Shown: in pieces, positions 24,601 to 37,029 of the stretch | Layout: every line of letters begins with the position of its first letter | Position numbering within the stretch: the stretch's first letter is position 1 | From: Mauremys mutica | Taxonomy: Eukaryota > Chordata > Testudines > Geoemydidae | Assembly: GCF_020497125.1 (NCBI RefSeq) | Contig: NW_025422891.1 | Span: forward strand, 60,034-124,033 | Direction: 5' to 3' | Length of the DNA stretch: 64,000 bases | The notes under the pieces: model-generated | What the model was told of the DNA's origin: nothing | Database searches by the model: none | The model's input: only the letters and a program-made list of their open reading frames with translations | Program-made: the position numbers and the translations under genes

Positions 24601-26480
24601 GGGTCTAGAGATGGGATTGAATCAAAGAGATGCACGGATTATGTGCCTGAGTGATGTAGAGGATGGTCAATTATTACCATCTGACAGCATGGGTAAGGTG
24701 ACACTATGTGAGCCTCTGTGGATAAAGAGAGGACTTCAGTTTCCAGGGCTGTCACTTCAGCATCTTTCACAACACATTAAAAACACAGAGAATATGTTTC
24801 ATAATATTGTTAAAAATGTTCAGCTAGAAATAACAAGGCAGGAAGCTCGTACCTCCATTCCACTCTGTGGGTAACTACAGGTGGGCAAATAATGGAAACA
24901 TTTATTTGTTAACAATTTTATTTGGGAAAAAAAATCACTAGTTTTGTTGAATAAATAATATGACATATTATTCAACCAGTTCTATTAATGATTGTGTTTG
25001 AGGTACTCAAATACATTATATGCTCTTTTAAAAACCTTTTTAACGAAGGCAAAGTTACAATAAAATGTTAACATGACACATTGTATGTTACTTGTTCAGG
25101 ATTAGATTAACATTCAAAGAACTTGACTAAAGATTCTGGCTTGCTCGCTGGGGATCCCTTCTCCTTCGGGTATGCTAGAAAGGGTGACCACATTTCTAAA
25201 TACCTATCCTCTTTTTTGGCGTGTCTCTTGATTAAACTCCTTTTCTAAGAACAGCATTTTTTAAGTTTGCAAAAAAAAAATTCTTAATACTTATATTGGA
25301 AAATAGTATTAACATAAGAAAGCTAGTATCTAAATTATTACACTAAATTAAGGGGATTTATGTTATTAGCATTATTCACACAGTAAATGAAAGTGCATCC
25401 GAAACTGAAGTTGAACATCTTGAAACTATTAAAAGAAACAGATCATTCTAAAACACAGGAAAGAAGTTGCACACTGACCATTTCCTCTATTTTAAGCATT
25501 CAAAGATTCTTATTTGAATTTTCTGATCCTACAATTATAAGACTACAAATGAATGTTAAAGGAGACACCATAGGCCTGATTTCAAGACCACTGGAGGTCA
25601 ATGGGAGTCTTTCCAATGACTTCAATGGGCTTTGAATCAGGGCCCACTTGAATGCTAACACTGCTATTTGGAGAGCTGCAGGCCTGATTCATTATTGAAC
25701 AGGCCCATGGAGTTTGTAGAAACACTATTTTCACTAGAAAGTGGACTGATCCTGCTGCCTGGTTCCAATGGCAAGGACAAGTGTGAGATGCCTGACATGG
25801 TGTCCCAGCACATAAGATACATAAGAGATCATAGCCTCACACAATCAACTGAAGTCTTCCTAGTTAAGCAAAATTAAGCAGTAATCATTGCTATTAATGA
25901 TTGTTGGAAACATCTCTATTAAGCAGATTTCCAAAGAAGCATTTCTCATTTAAGTGGTCTTTATTTTCCCTCTTGTTATTACATCAAAGCAAACTTTGGG
26001 TCAGATCCTACCTTAACAGAACTCATGCTAATATGAAGGGTAGGTACAACAACCAGCTCCTGTTTTCAAAACACTTATTTTTTTATTATTATTATTATTT
26101 TATTTAAAGAGGACTATTCAGCTTTCAGTAACTTTCATTCAGAAATGCAGTCAAAAATAGACTTTGTAGAAAACCGAGATTTACCCATATTATCTGAAAT
26201 AAGATATCAAGATTCCCCATACTGCCAGTGCTCACAATGTCTTTTGCTGACTCTCATGTTACTTTTGCTGATCTCAGACTTTGAGAATATTGTGCCTTCC
26301 AAAGCTTGTCCCTGAACACAGATGGATTGCTGTGCAAATGGTCTGATTGAAATCTCTGACACTCTCTGTTGGGCTTCTGAATAGCTGCCTGGCTTACTGT
26401 CTGCTGACAGCAATTTTTTTTTAAATATATGCTCAATATTTACAAAGCACACATCATAAACATGAATTCTCAGTCTAGTG
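24601..26480. other. no gene seen; one palindromic repeat motif
   Basis: AT-rich sequence. Around 25572-25635 is another copy of the dispersed motif with CAATGGGAG facing CAATGGGC. An (ATT)n tract lies near 26083-26100. No supported ORF. Confidence 0.5.
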
Positions 26481-27059
26481 CAGTGGTTGTCAAACTTTTT
26501 TTTTTCGAGGACCACTTGAAAATTGCTGAAGGTCTTGGTGGACCACTTAATGATCTTTCCAAATGTTGTTTGTACCATGAGCTAACTATTGTAAAGTGCT
26601 TTGGATAAAAGTGCTATATAAATAAAAACTTAACAATAATTAACTTTTTTAGTTCTTCAAATAAAAACACACAACTCATATTTTAATATCAGTAGTTTTG
26701 CCTTTCTAATGCGATGGATGTGCCCTCTCTCCCACACCGCGGCAGCCTCCGAACTGGGGCTGGGAAGTAGGGCCGTCTCTGCCTAGCAGCCACAGCCCTG
26801 GAGGTGGGGAATTTCCCCCACCCCCTCCTCTCACTCCACTGTCCCCTCCCACCTACCTCCTATTCCCCCCAAGGCCACCACCTCACCTTACATCTGCGTC
26901 TTCTCCAGGGTCCAGTCACCTAATTAGTGAAGCCATGAGTGTGTGGCTTCACTAATTTGGTGGGTGGCCCTTCATCCACCAAGGTGTGCACCTTAGATGG
27001 AACTATCCATGGACCATCTGAATGGAGCTTGGTCTGCAGACCACAGTTTGAGACCTCTG
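26481..27059. mobile_element. hAT nonautonomous element with perfect 8-bp duplication
   Basis: Ends CAGTGGTTGTCAAACTTT and CACAGTTTGAGACCTCTG form an inverted pair, and GTCTAGTG flanks the element exactly on both sides, the 8-bp duplication expected for hAT. A CGAGGACCACTTGAAAATTG module follows the left end and has an inverted echo at CTGCAGACCAC on the right. An internal hairpin lies near 26920-26967 (arms CACCTAATTAGTGAAGCCA and TGGCTTCACTAATTTGGTG). No transposase. Confidence 0.93.
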
Positions 27060-27067
27060 GTCTAGTG

Positions 27068-30000
27068 TAATTGCATAATGAAGGCTTATGCATGGCATTC
27101 CTCAGAATCTTTAAGCTACCCAGTGCAAAATATGACATCTTTACAAATCTATGAATGGATATAAGTTTGGAAGGAAAAACATTTTAATTTTACTATGCTG
27201 AAATTGAATATTTCAGTGCCTCTACTGGCTAATAACATTCACAATGCTGTGCTTTGCTAATTTCTTCTCTATTTTCAATAAGTATCTGGGAAGAAGTATT
27301 TAGTCTTTTTCTACTATTTGTCATATGAAATATCTTGATGTTCTTAGTTAGATAAGCATTACCTTAGCAGTTGTACTCACTTCAGTGCTTTTGGCTCTTT
27401 TTCTTAATAAAATATACAACCATCTTCCTTTTCTCTTGTATACCCCTAAATGAGAAAGATAAGGTTCCAGTCATTTATCATTATTATTATGTAATAAATC
27501 ATATTACTTCCCAGCCTGTTTGTTAAAACTTAGAAGCATATAATGAACCAACACAGTTATTCCTTAACAATTTATGCATGTTAATTTATGGGTTTTTTTT
27601 ACAATAATGTCTATTAAGTGTATTACTAATATAAGAAACTTACTATATTAAAGTATAACTATCTACAGTAGTGATCATTCAATAGAAGTTTACAAAAAAT
27701 ATTTTAAGCTTAATATAAAATGTTATCTCGGAGAAAGCATTGTAAAGAAAACTAGATGTACTACGGAACTGTAAGAACTTGTTGTATGAAACATGTTTTT
27801 TTATACTGAAACTGGTCACTTTGGTATTCTCTAGGTTTTCGCTCTGCCTCTGTTCAATCTTTTGACTTCAGAACTGCTTGAACCCCACCCTAAGCGTCTC
27901 AGGACAAGCACAGGAGCTAGAAAACTAGTGACCTAAACAGAGAAAAGTTTCCAGGAAATAGTATTAATATTCTTAAAAAAGGCTTCCTTTGGAGCACAAA
28001 AACACTTCAGGAAAGAAACCCATGACCCCAAGAAAACCTTTTCTCAGCATATGGTTAGGTTCATCATGCTGTGCTCTGCTTTCTATTTTTTTCCCCTTCT
28101 TTCTTTTTTTTTTTTTAAACATGAGCACAGCAAGCTACTGTGGGTTTTTTCCTACTGAACAATTATTTTTCTTGCCTCGATGTTAGCTACACCTCCAGGT
28201 TTCTTCTGATTTGGAGTCTTCACATTTCTGCTCTCATTTCATATAAAAAAAAGCTAAGATAACTTTGTGGTTTCTTTTAAAAACTGGCTAATTTATAGCT
28301 CTGCTAAATAGAGGATATATTGATCAGATTACTTCTCAGAAGCTTAGAAGTTTTCAGGAGCTATTGCCTCACTACTACATCTGAGGCTTCATGGAATCAA
28401 AGAACTAGCATAATTGTGCTTCAATGCAACACAGAAGCCATGCTGGACAGTAGATGTTCAAAGTGAACCATCTTGTACAGAACTTTTATTCAGATGCTAC
28501 AGTGTCTCAGAGATTAGAGATGGATGCAGAGGTAAGATTTTGAGAAATATAATAAGTATGGAAACAAATACTGAATAGGCGTGAACCCACGGGATCTGGC
28601 CCCTAGAGAATGTCCCTTGTATAGGGGGATTCTTCCACAGTGCAGAGCTGCTATAGTGGCCACCACTGCCACTCCCACTCCTGTGGCTGACGCAAGGGAT
28701 TTGGAGTGTGGCTAAGGAAAATGGCATGTGAGCTATGTATCCTGGCTCTCTGCCATCCTTACCTTCTGAATGGCCACTTGAAGTTGGTCACCTTATCTTG
28801 CCATTATTTATATTTTCCACTTTTGGACTTTTCCTGCAATTCTTACTCAGTAGAAATACTCACATGAGTAAAGGCTGCAGCCCTTAAAATATCTTTTTAA
28901 AGCATTTCAAGATTTATTTTTCTAAAGCTTTTTGTGACAAAGTAGATTTGACTCCAGAATGAAGAGATGAAAGGAAGCAGTTAGTAATATTAAGAGTCTT
29001 GTGATAATAGCAGGAGTTCCTTCATATTAAAGTTAATTGTAGATGTCCAGGACTTGAAGAGTCAGTGATATTAATGGGAGCTTGCCCTTATCATGAATAC
29101 ACATAAGTGGGTTCAACAGCATTCTAATGTGTTCTAGCACTATGGTTCACTGAATAGTTCTAAAATTATCTTGTCAAATCAGGCCATAAAACACATAGTG
29201 CTATTTTATGTACGATGAATTAAGAAGCTTTTCTTTTAAATGACAAGAAACCTATTTTTCCACTCACAAGACTGAGTGGGGAAAAAAATGAGTTCAACTG
29301 ACAAAAAAGTACAGATGTCTACTGCTCTCAGGATGCTGCATGTGTTCATTTGTTGCGTCCACTGGTCAGATGAAGTTGTGCACTGAAAACTGAAAAGTAG
29401 ATTTTTTTTTAATGGTCTCCAAGTTCATTTGGGCTGAATTTCATTAAAAACAATGGGAATTCTAAAAGTGAGCTGAGAAACAAAGATGACAAGACACTGG
29501 CAAAAACAAAACTAGAACAATATTAGCTGAAACCTTTCCTGGGACTGTCAGAGGGGTTTGATCCCAGGCATAGGGGTGAAATCCTGGTCCAATTAAGCTA
29601 GTAGAAAACCACCTGTTGACTTGAAAGGGACCAGAATTTAACCCTACATGTTGATTCTGAGACTGATTCTGAAGTTAATTGCAAGAGTTTGACCTAATTT
29701 TGGTCTGCAGGTTGGACTCTTAAGAAATCAAACATTTTAAGGAAGAGCTTGTCCTGTACTGGACCATGTTCTATAAACCATCCACTGACAACAGAGCACA
29801 GATTTAAAGGATTTTTGGCCCCTTGTTGCTTGCTACTGCTGATGGCAAGGCTAAATATATTCCTGTATAGTGCCTAGTACTAAGATGATTTTGAAGCTGG
29901 AAATCTTATTGATGTCAAAAGCTGTTTTGCATGTGAATATACTGGAGAACTGAGTAGAATGTTACAGCCCCACTTGTCTATTTACCCTCCAAAGAAAAAT

Positions 30001-31494
30001 ACTTCTGACGCTAGCCCAGACCTTACATATTCTCTCATTCTAATATCTCGAATTACAGGACAACAAGAGATAATGTATGAAAGAATTTTCTTTTTAAGGC
30101 TTGCAAGGAAGAAGAAGCATGTGGGGTAAAGATGAAATGTATACAGCTTGCAAGATTACAGAAGCACGTTCATCTGATTTTGCTTGCCTGACAATCAATG
30201 CACCACAGTTCCAATATTAAGCTCAAACTTTGTCCTCCGTGTAAATAAATTCCTAGGCAATGTGCAGGAGTGATGAACTACTTTACTGATGGACAGTTTT
30301 GTTGCTGTTAGCCATTGCAGTAGTTGTTATGGAGCAGCATTAATAAAACCAAGGGATGGTTACAGCTGGGAAAGCTGTAAAATAATATTTCACATTAAAG
30401 AACTTTAGGAAGCTACTTTCTGGTCCAATTTAGCAGCAAGGGATATTTCTTAAGAATGTATTTTGCTTGTCTATAAATAGCCACGATAAAGACCAAAACA
30501 TAAAGTTCTTGTATTAGACACCTGTGCATTTGTGATAGCTTTTGGGCAAATGCTTATTAAGCAACCCTAGCATGAATTGTGCCAGTTTAGAACATCATGT
30601 AAATATTTTCTCATTTGCTTCATATGCACAAGTATGTAAATAAGACTACCTGAAATGACTTAAAAACAAACCAGTGCAACTGTAGCTTATTAATAGAAGT
30701 TTGAGGTTACTCTTTTTGACAAACAGCAAACTTCCAGCAGTGTTGTTCTGAGAAAAAGAAGCCAGCAATAAAAATCTAGATCTGTTCCTCACCAAACTTT
30801 GGGGAAATGTCTACAGATCTGAACTAATTTTGCAGCGTGTCCCATGTCTAAGTATCACAGAAGATGCTTTTTAATGCTAAGGAGGATTATCGATAATACT
30901 TTAATAATAATTGGAATTGGCTGAATCTTTATTTTTAAATTCCAATTTGTGAATATTTTTGCAAGTAAAAAGCTCTAAGTCTGGCTCACATGATTTGTGT
31001 GGTCATAGTTTTTGTTATACCTGAAAATCTTTTGGATAATTGTGAATTCCAGAAACGTCATGAATTGCATCATTTGTTGGATAAAATTTGCTGTTAGTTA
31101 TTTGTTGATATCCTCTTTAAAATGTTTCAGTCATCCAATTAGTAAGCAGAATCATAAGAACCATGTAAGTTAAGCTATTAGCCGCGCTACATAAATAACA
31201 AAGAGTGAATAGTTCAGGCAAAACATTTGCAAACAGTCTATAGTATGAAAATTATTTGTCCAAACTACTACTATTTGGGTAATACTTGTGAATAAATGTT
31301 GGTATGGGTTCAGCACATAGACTGGGATATTAGGAGAATTTATTTAGAAAAAACTAGGATCAGTTGACAAATAATTCACTAACTAAAACGGGAGCAGATT
31401 AATAACATATTCCTAATGAATAATTCAAACACTTTCACCAATAACTCATTTTACTTTTATAGTCTTCCAACCAAGAAACTCACATACTTGGAAA
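27068..31494. other. repeat-poor AT-rich stretch, no gene seen
   Basis: About 4.4 kb in which I recognise no mobile element except a weak GTTGACTTGAAAGGGACC motif near 29600. ORFs are few and short. The low repeat load stands out in this window and could reflect conserved noncoding sequence, but nothing in the bases proves this. Confidence 0.45.
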
Positions 31495-31685
31495 GCAGTC
31501 ATGAATTTACCCTCACAACACCCATTTATGTAATTAAGTCATTGTTGTCTCCATTATACAGGAGGAGAAATTGAGGCCCAGAATTTTAAATGACTTTACT
31601 GAAGGTCAAACAGGAAGAGTTTGGCAGAATCAGGAAAAGAAATCAGATCTCCTAATTCCTAGTCTTCTGCTGAACCCACAGAGTG
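31495..31685 (-). mobile_element. MIR/CORE-SINE-like copy
   Basis: Reverse orientation: CTCCATTATACAGGAGGAGA, AATTGAGGCCCAGA, ACTGAAGGTCAAACAGG, then CAGATCTCCTAATTCCTAG and CTGCTGAACCCACAGAG. One of the longer copies in the window. Confidence 0.7.
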
Positions 31686-33474
31686 ATTTAAGTATGGATA
31701 AGGAAATCTGGACATTAATTCCCTGCATAATTTACTAGGTCCAGCAGCCAAATGTTCCTGCCATCACTTTTAGGTCCCAATTATATAAAAGCATATGCAT
31801 GTGCATAACTTAACTCCTGAGAGTAGTCCTGTTAATTTTGCTGGGATTAGTCACATATGCAAGTTATGTATATGCATAATGTTTGCAGGATGATTGTTGT
31901 CATATGATTTTTAACTAACATGAATCTGAAATCACTATTTCGCAAAAACACATCTATCTATGGAAGTGTCATTTTGGGGTAAACTAAAATATTTTAATGT
32001 CCTGAAACAGACCGGACTATAACCATTATTAATAGTAGATGTGATAGACAAAATAATATTTCCTCACAAGTCAAGCACATCTTCATTTTCAAATTATAAA
32101 ATATACCCTGAAGATGTGCAACACATTATCATTCTGTTATGAACGCGTTTTTCAAGGTATAAAACATTTTTAAACACATTCATGATTAGCTGCAATTTAA
32201 TGAATTTACCTTTTGTAAGCTCATTAGATTTCTGTTTTCCATTAATCACGATTAACATTTTGTATTTTTGTTTTGATTGCATAGATAACATTTTAAAACC
32301 ACAGCTCCAGTAATTAATTAACACTTATGTAGTTCTTACTAAGTAAATGAATATGAGAGGTGATTTTTTCCTGTTAACATGAAGTTTACTTTTAAGCATG
32401 ACTTTGATTTTTTGGAGTATTATTCTCCCCCTGGGGTTGGGGATTTCCAGTGAGAATTCAAGGTATACAGGCAAGGAGAAATGCAGCTGTTGCAGGAGGA
32501 TGGAAACTCAGATCAAATAGACATTTTTCAGTAGGGTGAGCAATCTGGAGAAAGAAAACTATTGTTTTCAATATATTTCTTCTTTTTGAAGCTGACCACA
32601 GAGAGCAATTTCTTGACTAAGAGTAATTCCTGGGGAAGAATATGGAAGCACTATTCCAGCATTTGCTAAAATTGCTTGTGTGAGAAAAAAAAAATTATGC
32701 GCGAAATAGTGTGAGAGAGCAATTCTTTTTAAAGGATGATTGGACAAGATCTGAATGAAGCTGTTTAGAACTTTGGCACCAACAATGAGATTCTGGACAT
32801 TGAGCTACTGCTTGGCCCATTATATCAGTGAAAATACAACTTTATTTCTCTATTAAGAAACTATTGCTTTTTTAGTCTTTTGATAGTTCTGTGGAGAGCT
32901 GCAGCTCCATCTGAGGATTGTAATACAAGTATGTTATGGTTTTTAAAGTATTGAACCCTTCCATAACTACAAGATAGCACTTGAATGCTGCTGTAATATG
33001 TATTGCTCTATAAATTTAGAGGGAATTGCTTTAAATCCTATCCTATCAGGAAATAGTGCTAATAGGATTAATGTTTAAAGGGATTAGTACATTTGTTCTT
33101 GCTAATTTTCCTTACAGTATATTTACTGTTTGGTAATTGTAATGCAATATGTGGCCCAGACGTGGAATCCTCTCTCAAAATGTTAAGAGTCTGGAGGAGA
33201 AGTAGAAAATTACCCCATCCTGAAGCTATGTTCACTCACTCTAGACAGAATTCTAACTGAATGTTAGAATTAGAATATTAGAATTCTAATTATAAAATAA
33301 AATGAGCCTGAGCCTGTGAGATGATAAGTAGTCACTGGGCACTCATATCTCCAATGATTCACGTGGGAGTTATGCTAAACACCTACCTCTCAGGCCCAAA
33401 GGAAGTGATCAGTAGAAGAACGAGGTAAATTATAATTTATTAACTGAGGGAGAAAATTCTGAAAGCAAATCATA
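31686..33474. other. no gene seen
   Basis: AT-rich, no recognised repeat. The 76-codon minus-strand ORF near 32.1-32.3 kb has no motif. Confidence 0.45.
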
Positions 33475-33556
33475 TAATCATAGAACTGGAAGGGACCTTG
33501 AGAAGTCATCTAGTCCAGTCCTCTCCACTCGTGGCAGGCCTAAGTATTATCTAGAC

Positions 33557-33736
33557 CAGGGGTCGGCAACCTTCGGCACATGGCCCATCAGGGTTATCCA
33601 CTGGCAGGCTGCGAGACATTTTGTTTACACTGACCGTCCGCAGGCACAGCCCCCCACAGCTCCCAATGGCCACGGTTCATCGTTCCTGGCCAATGGGAGC
33701 TGCGGGAAACCACGTGCTGTAAGTTGCCGAACGCTG
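33557..33736. mobile_element. hAT short element inside CR1
   Basis: Begins CAGGGGTCGGCAACC and ends GTTGCCGAACGCTG, the terminal repeats of the same family as at 1 and 2.9 kb. The flanking octamers ATCTAGAC and ATCAAGAC match at seven of eight positions. 180 bp, without coding capacity. Confidence 0.92.
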
Positions 33737-34006
33737 ATCAAGACCATTCCTGACACGTGTTTGTCTAACCTGCTCTTAAAAATCACCAATGATGGAGACT
33801 TCACAACCCCCCTAGGCAATGTATTCCAGTGCTTAACTACCCAAGAGTTAGGAAGTTTTTCCTAATGCCCAACCTAAACCTCCCGTGCTGAAATTTAAGA
33901 CCATTGCTTCGCGTCCTATCCTCAGGGGTTAAGAAAAACAATTTTTCTTCCTCCTTCTTGTCACAATCTTTTACATACATGAAAACTGTTATCATGTCCC
34001 CTCTCA

Positions 34007-34310
34007 GGGTATGTCTTCACTACTGGCCAGATTGGCGGGCAGCGATCGATCCAGCGGGGATTGATTTATCGCATCTAGCCTAGATGTGATAAATTGATCC
34101 CCAAGCACTCTCCCATCGACTCCTGTACTCCATCTCAGCAAGAGGAGCAGGTAGAATCGACAGGGGAGTGGCAGCAGTCGACTCACCATAATGAAGACAC
34201 CATGGTAAGTCGATCTAAGTACGTCAATTTCAGCTACATTATTCACTTAGCTGAAGTCGTGTAACTTAGATCGATTCCATCCCCCTGCCCCTCCCAGTGT
34301 AGACCAGGCC
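34007..34310. mobile_element. Harbinger MITE inside CR1
   Basis: Ends GGGTATGTCTTCACTACTGG and CAGTGTAGACCAGGCC. The flanks TCA and TTA fit a 3-bp duplication with one change. Interior shared with the MITE at 9.56 kb, here fuller (GACTCCTGTACTCC, GAATCGACAGGGGAGTGG). Confidence 0.9.
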
Positions 34311-34606
34311 TTAGTATTCTCTTTTCCAGACTAAACAAACCCATTTTTTTTCAATCTTCCCTCATAGGTCATGTTTTCTGGACCTTTAATCATTTTTGTC
34401 ACTCTTTTCTGGACACTCTTCAATTTGTCCACATCCTTCCTGAAATGTGGTGCCCAGAACTGGACACAATACTCTGGTTGAGGTCTAATCAGCATGGAGG
34501 TAGAGTGGAAGAATTACTTCTTATGTCTTGCTTACAACACACCTGCTAATACATCCCAGAATGATGTTTGCTTTTTTTGCAATAACGTTACACTCCATTT
34601 GATTCT

Positions 34607-35380
34607 CCAATCTACAAAAAGGGAAATCCAATCTATAAAAAGGGAAATGACAACCCAGGGAATTACAGACCAGTCAGCTTAACGTCTGTACCGGGAAAGA
34701 TAATGGAGCAAATAATTAACCAATCGATTTGCAAACATCTAGAAAATAATAAGGTAATAAGTAACAGTAAGCATGGATTTTTCAAGAACAAATCATGTCA
34801 AACCAACCTGATAGCTTTCTTTGACAGGGTAACAAGCCTTGTGTATAGGGGGGAAGTGGTAGATGTGCTACATCTTGACTTCAGTAAAGCTTTTGATACT
34901 GTCTCACATGACCTTCTCATAAACAAACTATGCAACCTAGATGGAGCTACTAAAGGTGGGTGCAAAACTGGTTGGAAAGCCATTCCCAGAGAGCAGTTGT
35001 CAGTGGTTCACAGTCATGCTGGAAGTGCATAATGAGTGGAGTTCTGCAGGGATCAATTCTGGGTCTGGTTCTGTTCAATATCTTCATCAGTGATTTAGAT
35101 AGTGGCATAAGGAGTACACTCATATGGTTTGTGGATGATACCACGCTGGGAGGGGCTGCAAGTGCTTTGGAGGATAGGATTAAAATTCAAAATGATCTGG
35201 ACAAACTGGAGAAATGGACTGAAGTAAATAGGATGAAATTCAATAAGGACAAATGCAAAGTACTCCACTTAGGCAGGAACAATCAGTTGCACACATACAA
35301 AATAACTGCCTAGGAAGGAGTACTGTGGAAAGGGATCTGGGGGTCAGAGTGGACCACAAGCTAAATATGAATCAACAGAA
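34607..35380 (+). pseudogene. CR1 reverse transcriptase segment (inverted 5' half)
   Basis: Plus-strand CR1 ORF2 segment. It reads GNYRPVSLTSVPGKIMEQII, then HGFFKNKSCQTNL, then DVLHLDFSKAFDTVSHD (RT palm with the first catalytic Asp), a frameshift near 34960, then GVLQGSILGLVLFNIFISDL and the FVDD box of the active site, and on to KDKCKVLHLGRNNQ and ERDLGVRVDHKLNMNQQ. A stop follows ITA near 35311 in one frame. The segment ends where the neighbouring minus-strand part begins in the parent element. A 21-bp direct repeat (CCAATCTACAAAAAGGG and CCAATCTATAAAAAGGG) sits at the junction. It encodes no working protein. Confidence 0.9.
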
Positions 35381-35612
35381 ACTAGGAAAGAGACTACCTC
35401 TGCAAAGCAGCTGCTCACATGTGAGAGTAAGGCCTGGTCTACACTAGGAGTTTATGTCGAATTTAGCAGCGTTAATTCGACTTAACCGTGCACCCGTCCA
35501 CACCAGGAAGCTAATTAATTCGACCTAGAGGGCTCTTTAGTTCGAATTCTGTACTCCTCCCCGACGAGGGGAGTAGCGCTAAATTCGACATGGCTATGTC
35601 GAATTAGGCTAT

Positions 35613-35957
35613 GTGTGGATGGAAATCGACCTTAGTAGCTCCGGGAGCTATCCCACAGTGCACCACTCTGTTGACGCTCTGGACAGCAGTCCGAGCTTGG
35701 ATGTTCTGACCAGCCACACAGGAAATGCCCAGGGAAAATTTGACACGCTCCGGCGCCTTGTGGATGTTCTGCAGGACCGCAGGCAGGAGGACAGAGCCCC
35801 CCTGCACTGTATTTGCAACCGCCCTCCCCCGCCACAAAGTCCCAACCCCCCCTCACCCAAAGTAACAAGAAGGAGGGGCGACAGGGGCTGTGAAAACTGT
35901 CACTGCACCCCTGCAGAGTGCACAAATACAAGAAGGCTCTCATTCCCTAAATGTTGA
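35613..35957 (+). pseudogene. ORF in Harbinger interior, perhaps from accessory protein
   Basis: A 114-codon open frame with an SLDVLTSHTGNAQGKFDTL stretch and a LVDVLQDRRQEDRAPLHC stretch, followed by a Pro-rich and Arg-rich tail that looks like non-coding sequence. Its place and orientation, opposite to the transposase remnant, fit the C-terminal part of the Harbinger accessory ORF, but I cannot confirm this. It lacks a Myb/SANT domain. The frame could also be chance in GC-rich sequence. Confidence 0.35.
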
Positions 35958-36722
35958 GAAGTCCTTCCCTTCCTGGCTCACCGAAGCCCCAATCCCAGTT
36001 TCATCCCCTAACTGTGTAATTGATTATTAAAAGTAGTTTGCTGTTAATTACTATTTCCGTCAAGTTTTTCTACAGAAGACTGTCTGTGAAGGGGGGGGGG
36101 AAGGGGGTTGTTAATTGCATAGGACAGTCACCTTTACCAGGGTACAGACACGGGGGCAGGATCAACAGCAGGTCACACACACAGTGCAGTCAGTAGGCAC
36201 CCTGGTCGGTCTGGGAGGTGTTTTCCATGTTCTGTGTGGGTGGGGGGTACGTGATTTTGTGGCATGGGAGGGCGGTTACAGAACTTATGCAGCGGTCCTT
36301 GTCCCGGACCACAGAGCCATGCAGCAGGGGAATCTGTAACCGTCCTCCCCCACCACAAGGTCACATAGCCCCCGAACACAGAGTCCCGAAAAGGAGGGAT
36401 GGCAGGCTCCGTTGAAACAACCAGTCCGGCACTGCAGACCGCTCTAGGAGCAGGAGCCTATCATTCCTCGAGTGTAGAAGCGGTGTTAACATCACTGCAC
36501 ACCCTACCCACCACAGTCTGCATCCCTGTTTCAACCCTTTAACGCGAATTCATTAATAAAGAAAACGTTGTTAATTAACAATGTTCCATTAACTTTATTT
36601 TTACACGTGTGTTGGAAGGGGGGAAACGGGGTGAAAGGGGTATGTAACTGCAGAGGATAGTCAACAGTAACTGGGTAAAGAAACAGGGGCAGGTTCAGCT
36701 TCTCTGTAAAGAAACTGAACAG

Positions 36723-37029
36723 TCAAAGGTTACCCTGCTCACTGAGGAATCTAGCTTTCAAAGCCTCCCGGATGCACAGCGCTTCCCGCTGGGCTCTTCT
36801 AATCACACGGCTGTCTGGCTGGGCGTAATCAGCAGCCAGGCGATTTGCCTCAACCTCCCATCCCGCCATAAAGGTCTTCCCCTTGCTCTCACAGAGATTG
36901 TGAAGCACACAGCAAGCTGCAATAACAATGGGGATATTGGTTTCGCTGAGATCCGAGCGAGTCAGTAAGCTCCTCCATCTCCCCTTGAGACGTTCGAAAG
37001 CACGTTGAATGATGACAGTTACCCAAGAC
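36723..37029 (-). pseudogene. C-terminal end of PIF/Harbinger DDE transposase
   Basis: The minus frame reads RAFERLKGRWRSLLTRSDLS, then IPIVIAACCVLHNLCESKGK, then AGWEVEANRLAADYAQP. This is the end of the Harbinger nuclease domain, which carries the last acidic residue of the DDE triad just before FxRLKGRW; here the usual VExAF reads IQRAF, so that acid is lost. The two aspartates and the rest of the domain are deleted. The open frame extends upstream into terminal-repeat DNA with no coding meaning. It ends with a stop after SEQGNL. Confidence 0.85.

Larger units (their letters stand above)
33475..34606 (-). mobile_element. CR1 LINE, 3' half (normal orientation of an inverted copy)
   Basis: Minus-strand CR1 from the 3' tail (ATCATAGAACTGGAAGGGAC on plus) through the ORF2 C-terminus (TCACCAATGATGGAG, GGACACTCTTCAATTTGTCC) to CCCAGAATGATGTTTGC and GTTACACTCC. 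It carries two later insertions, a hAT at 33.56 kb and a Harbinger MITE at 34.0 kb, and removing them restores the CR1 order. Its 5' limit coincides with the point in the CR1 sequence where the inverted part next to it ends, which ties both parts to one insertion. Confidence 0.9.
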
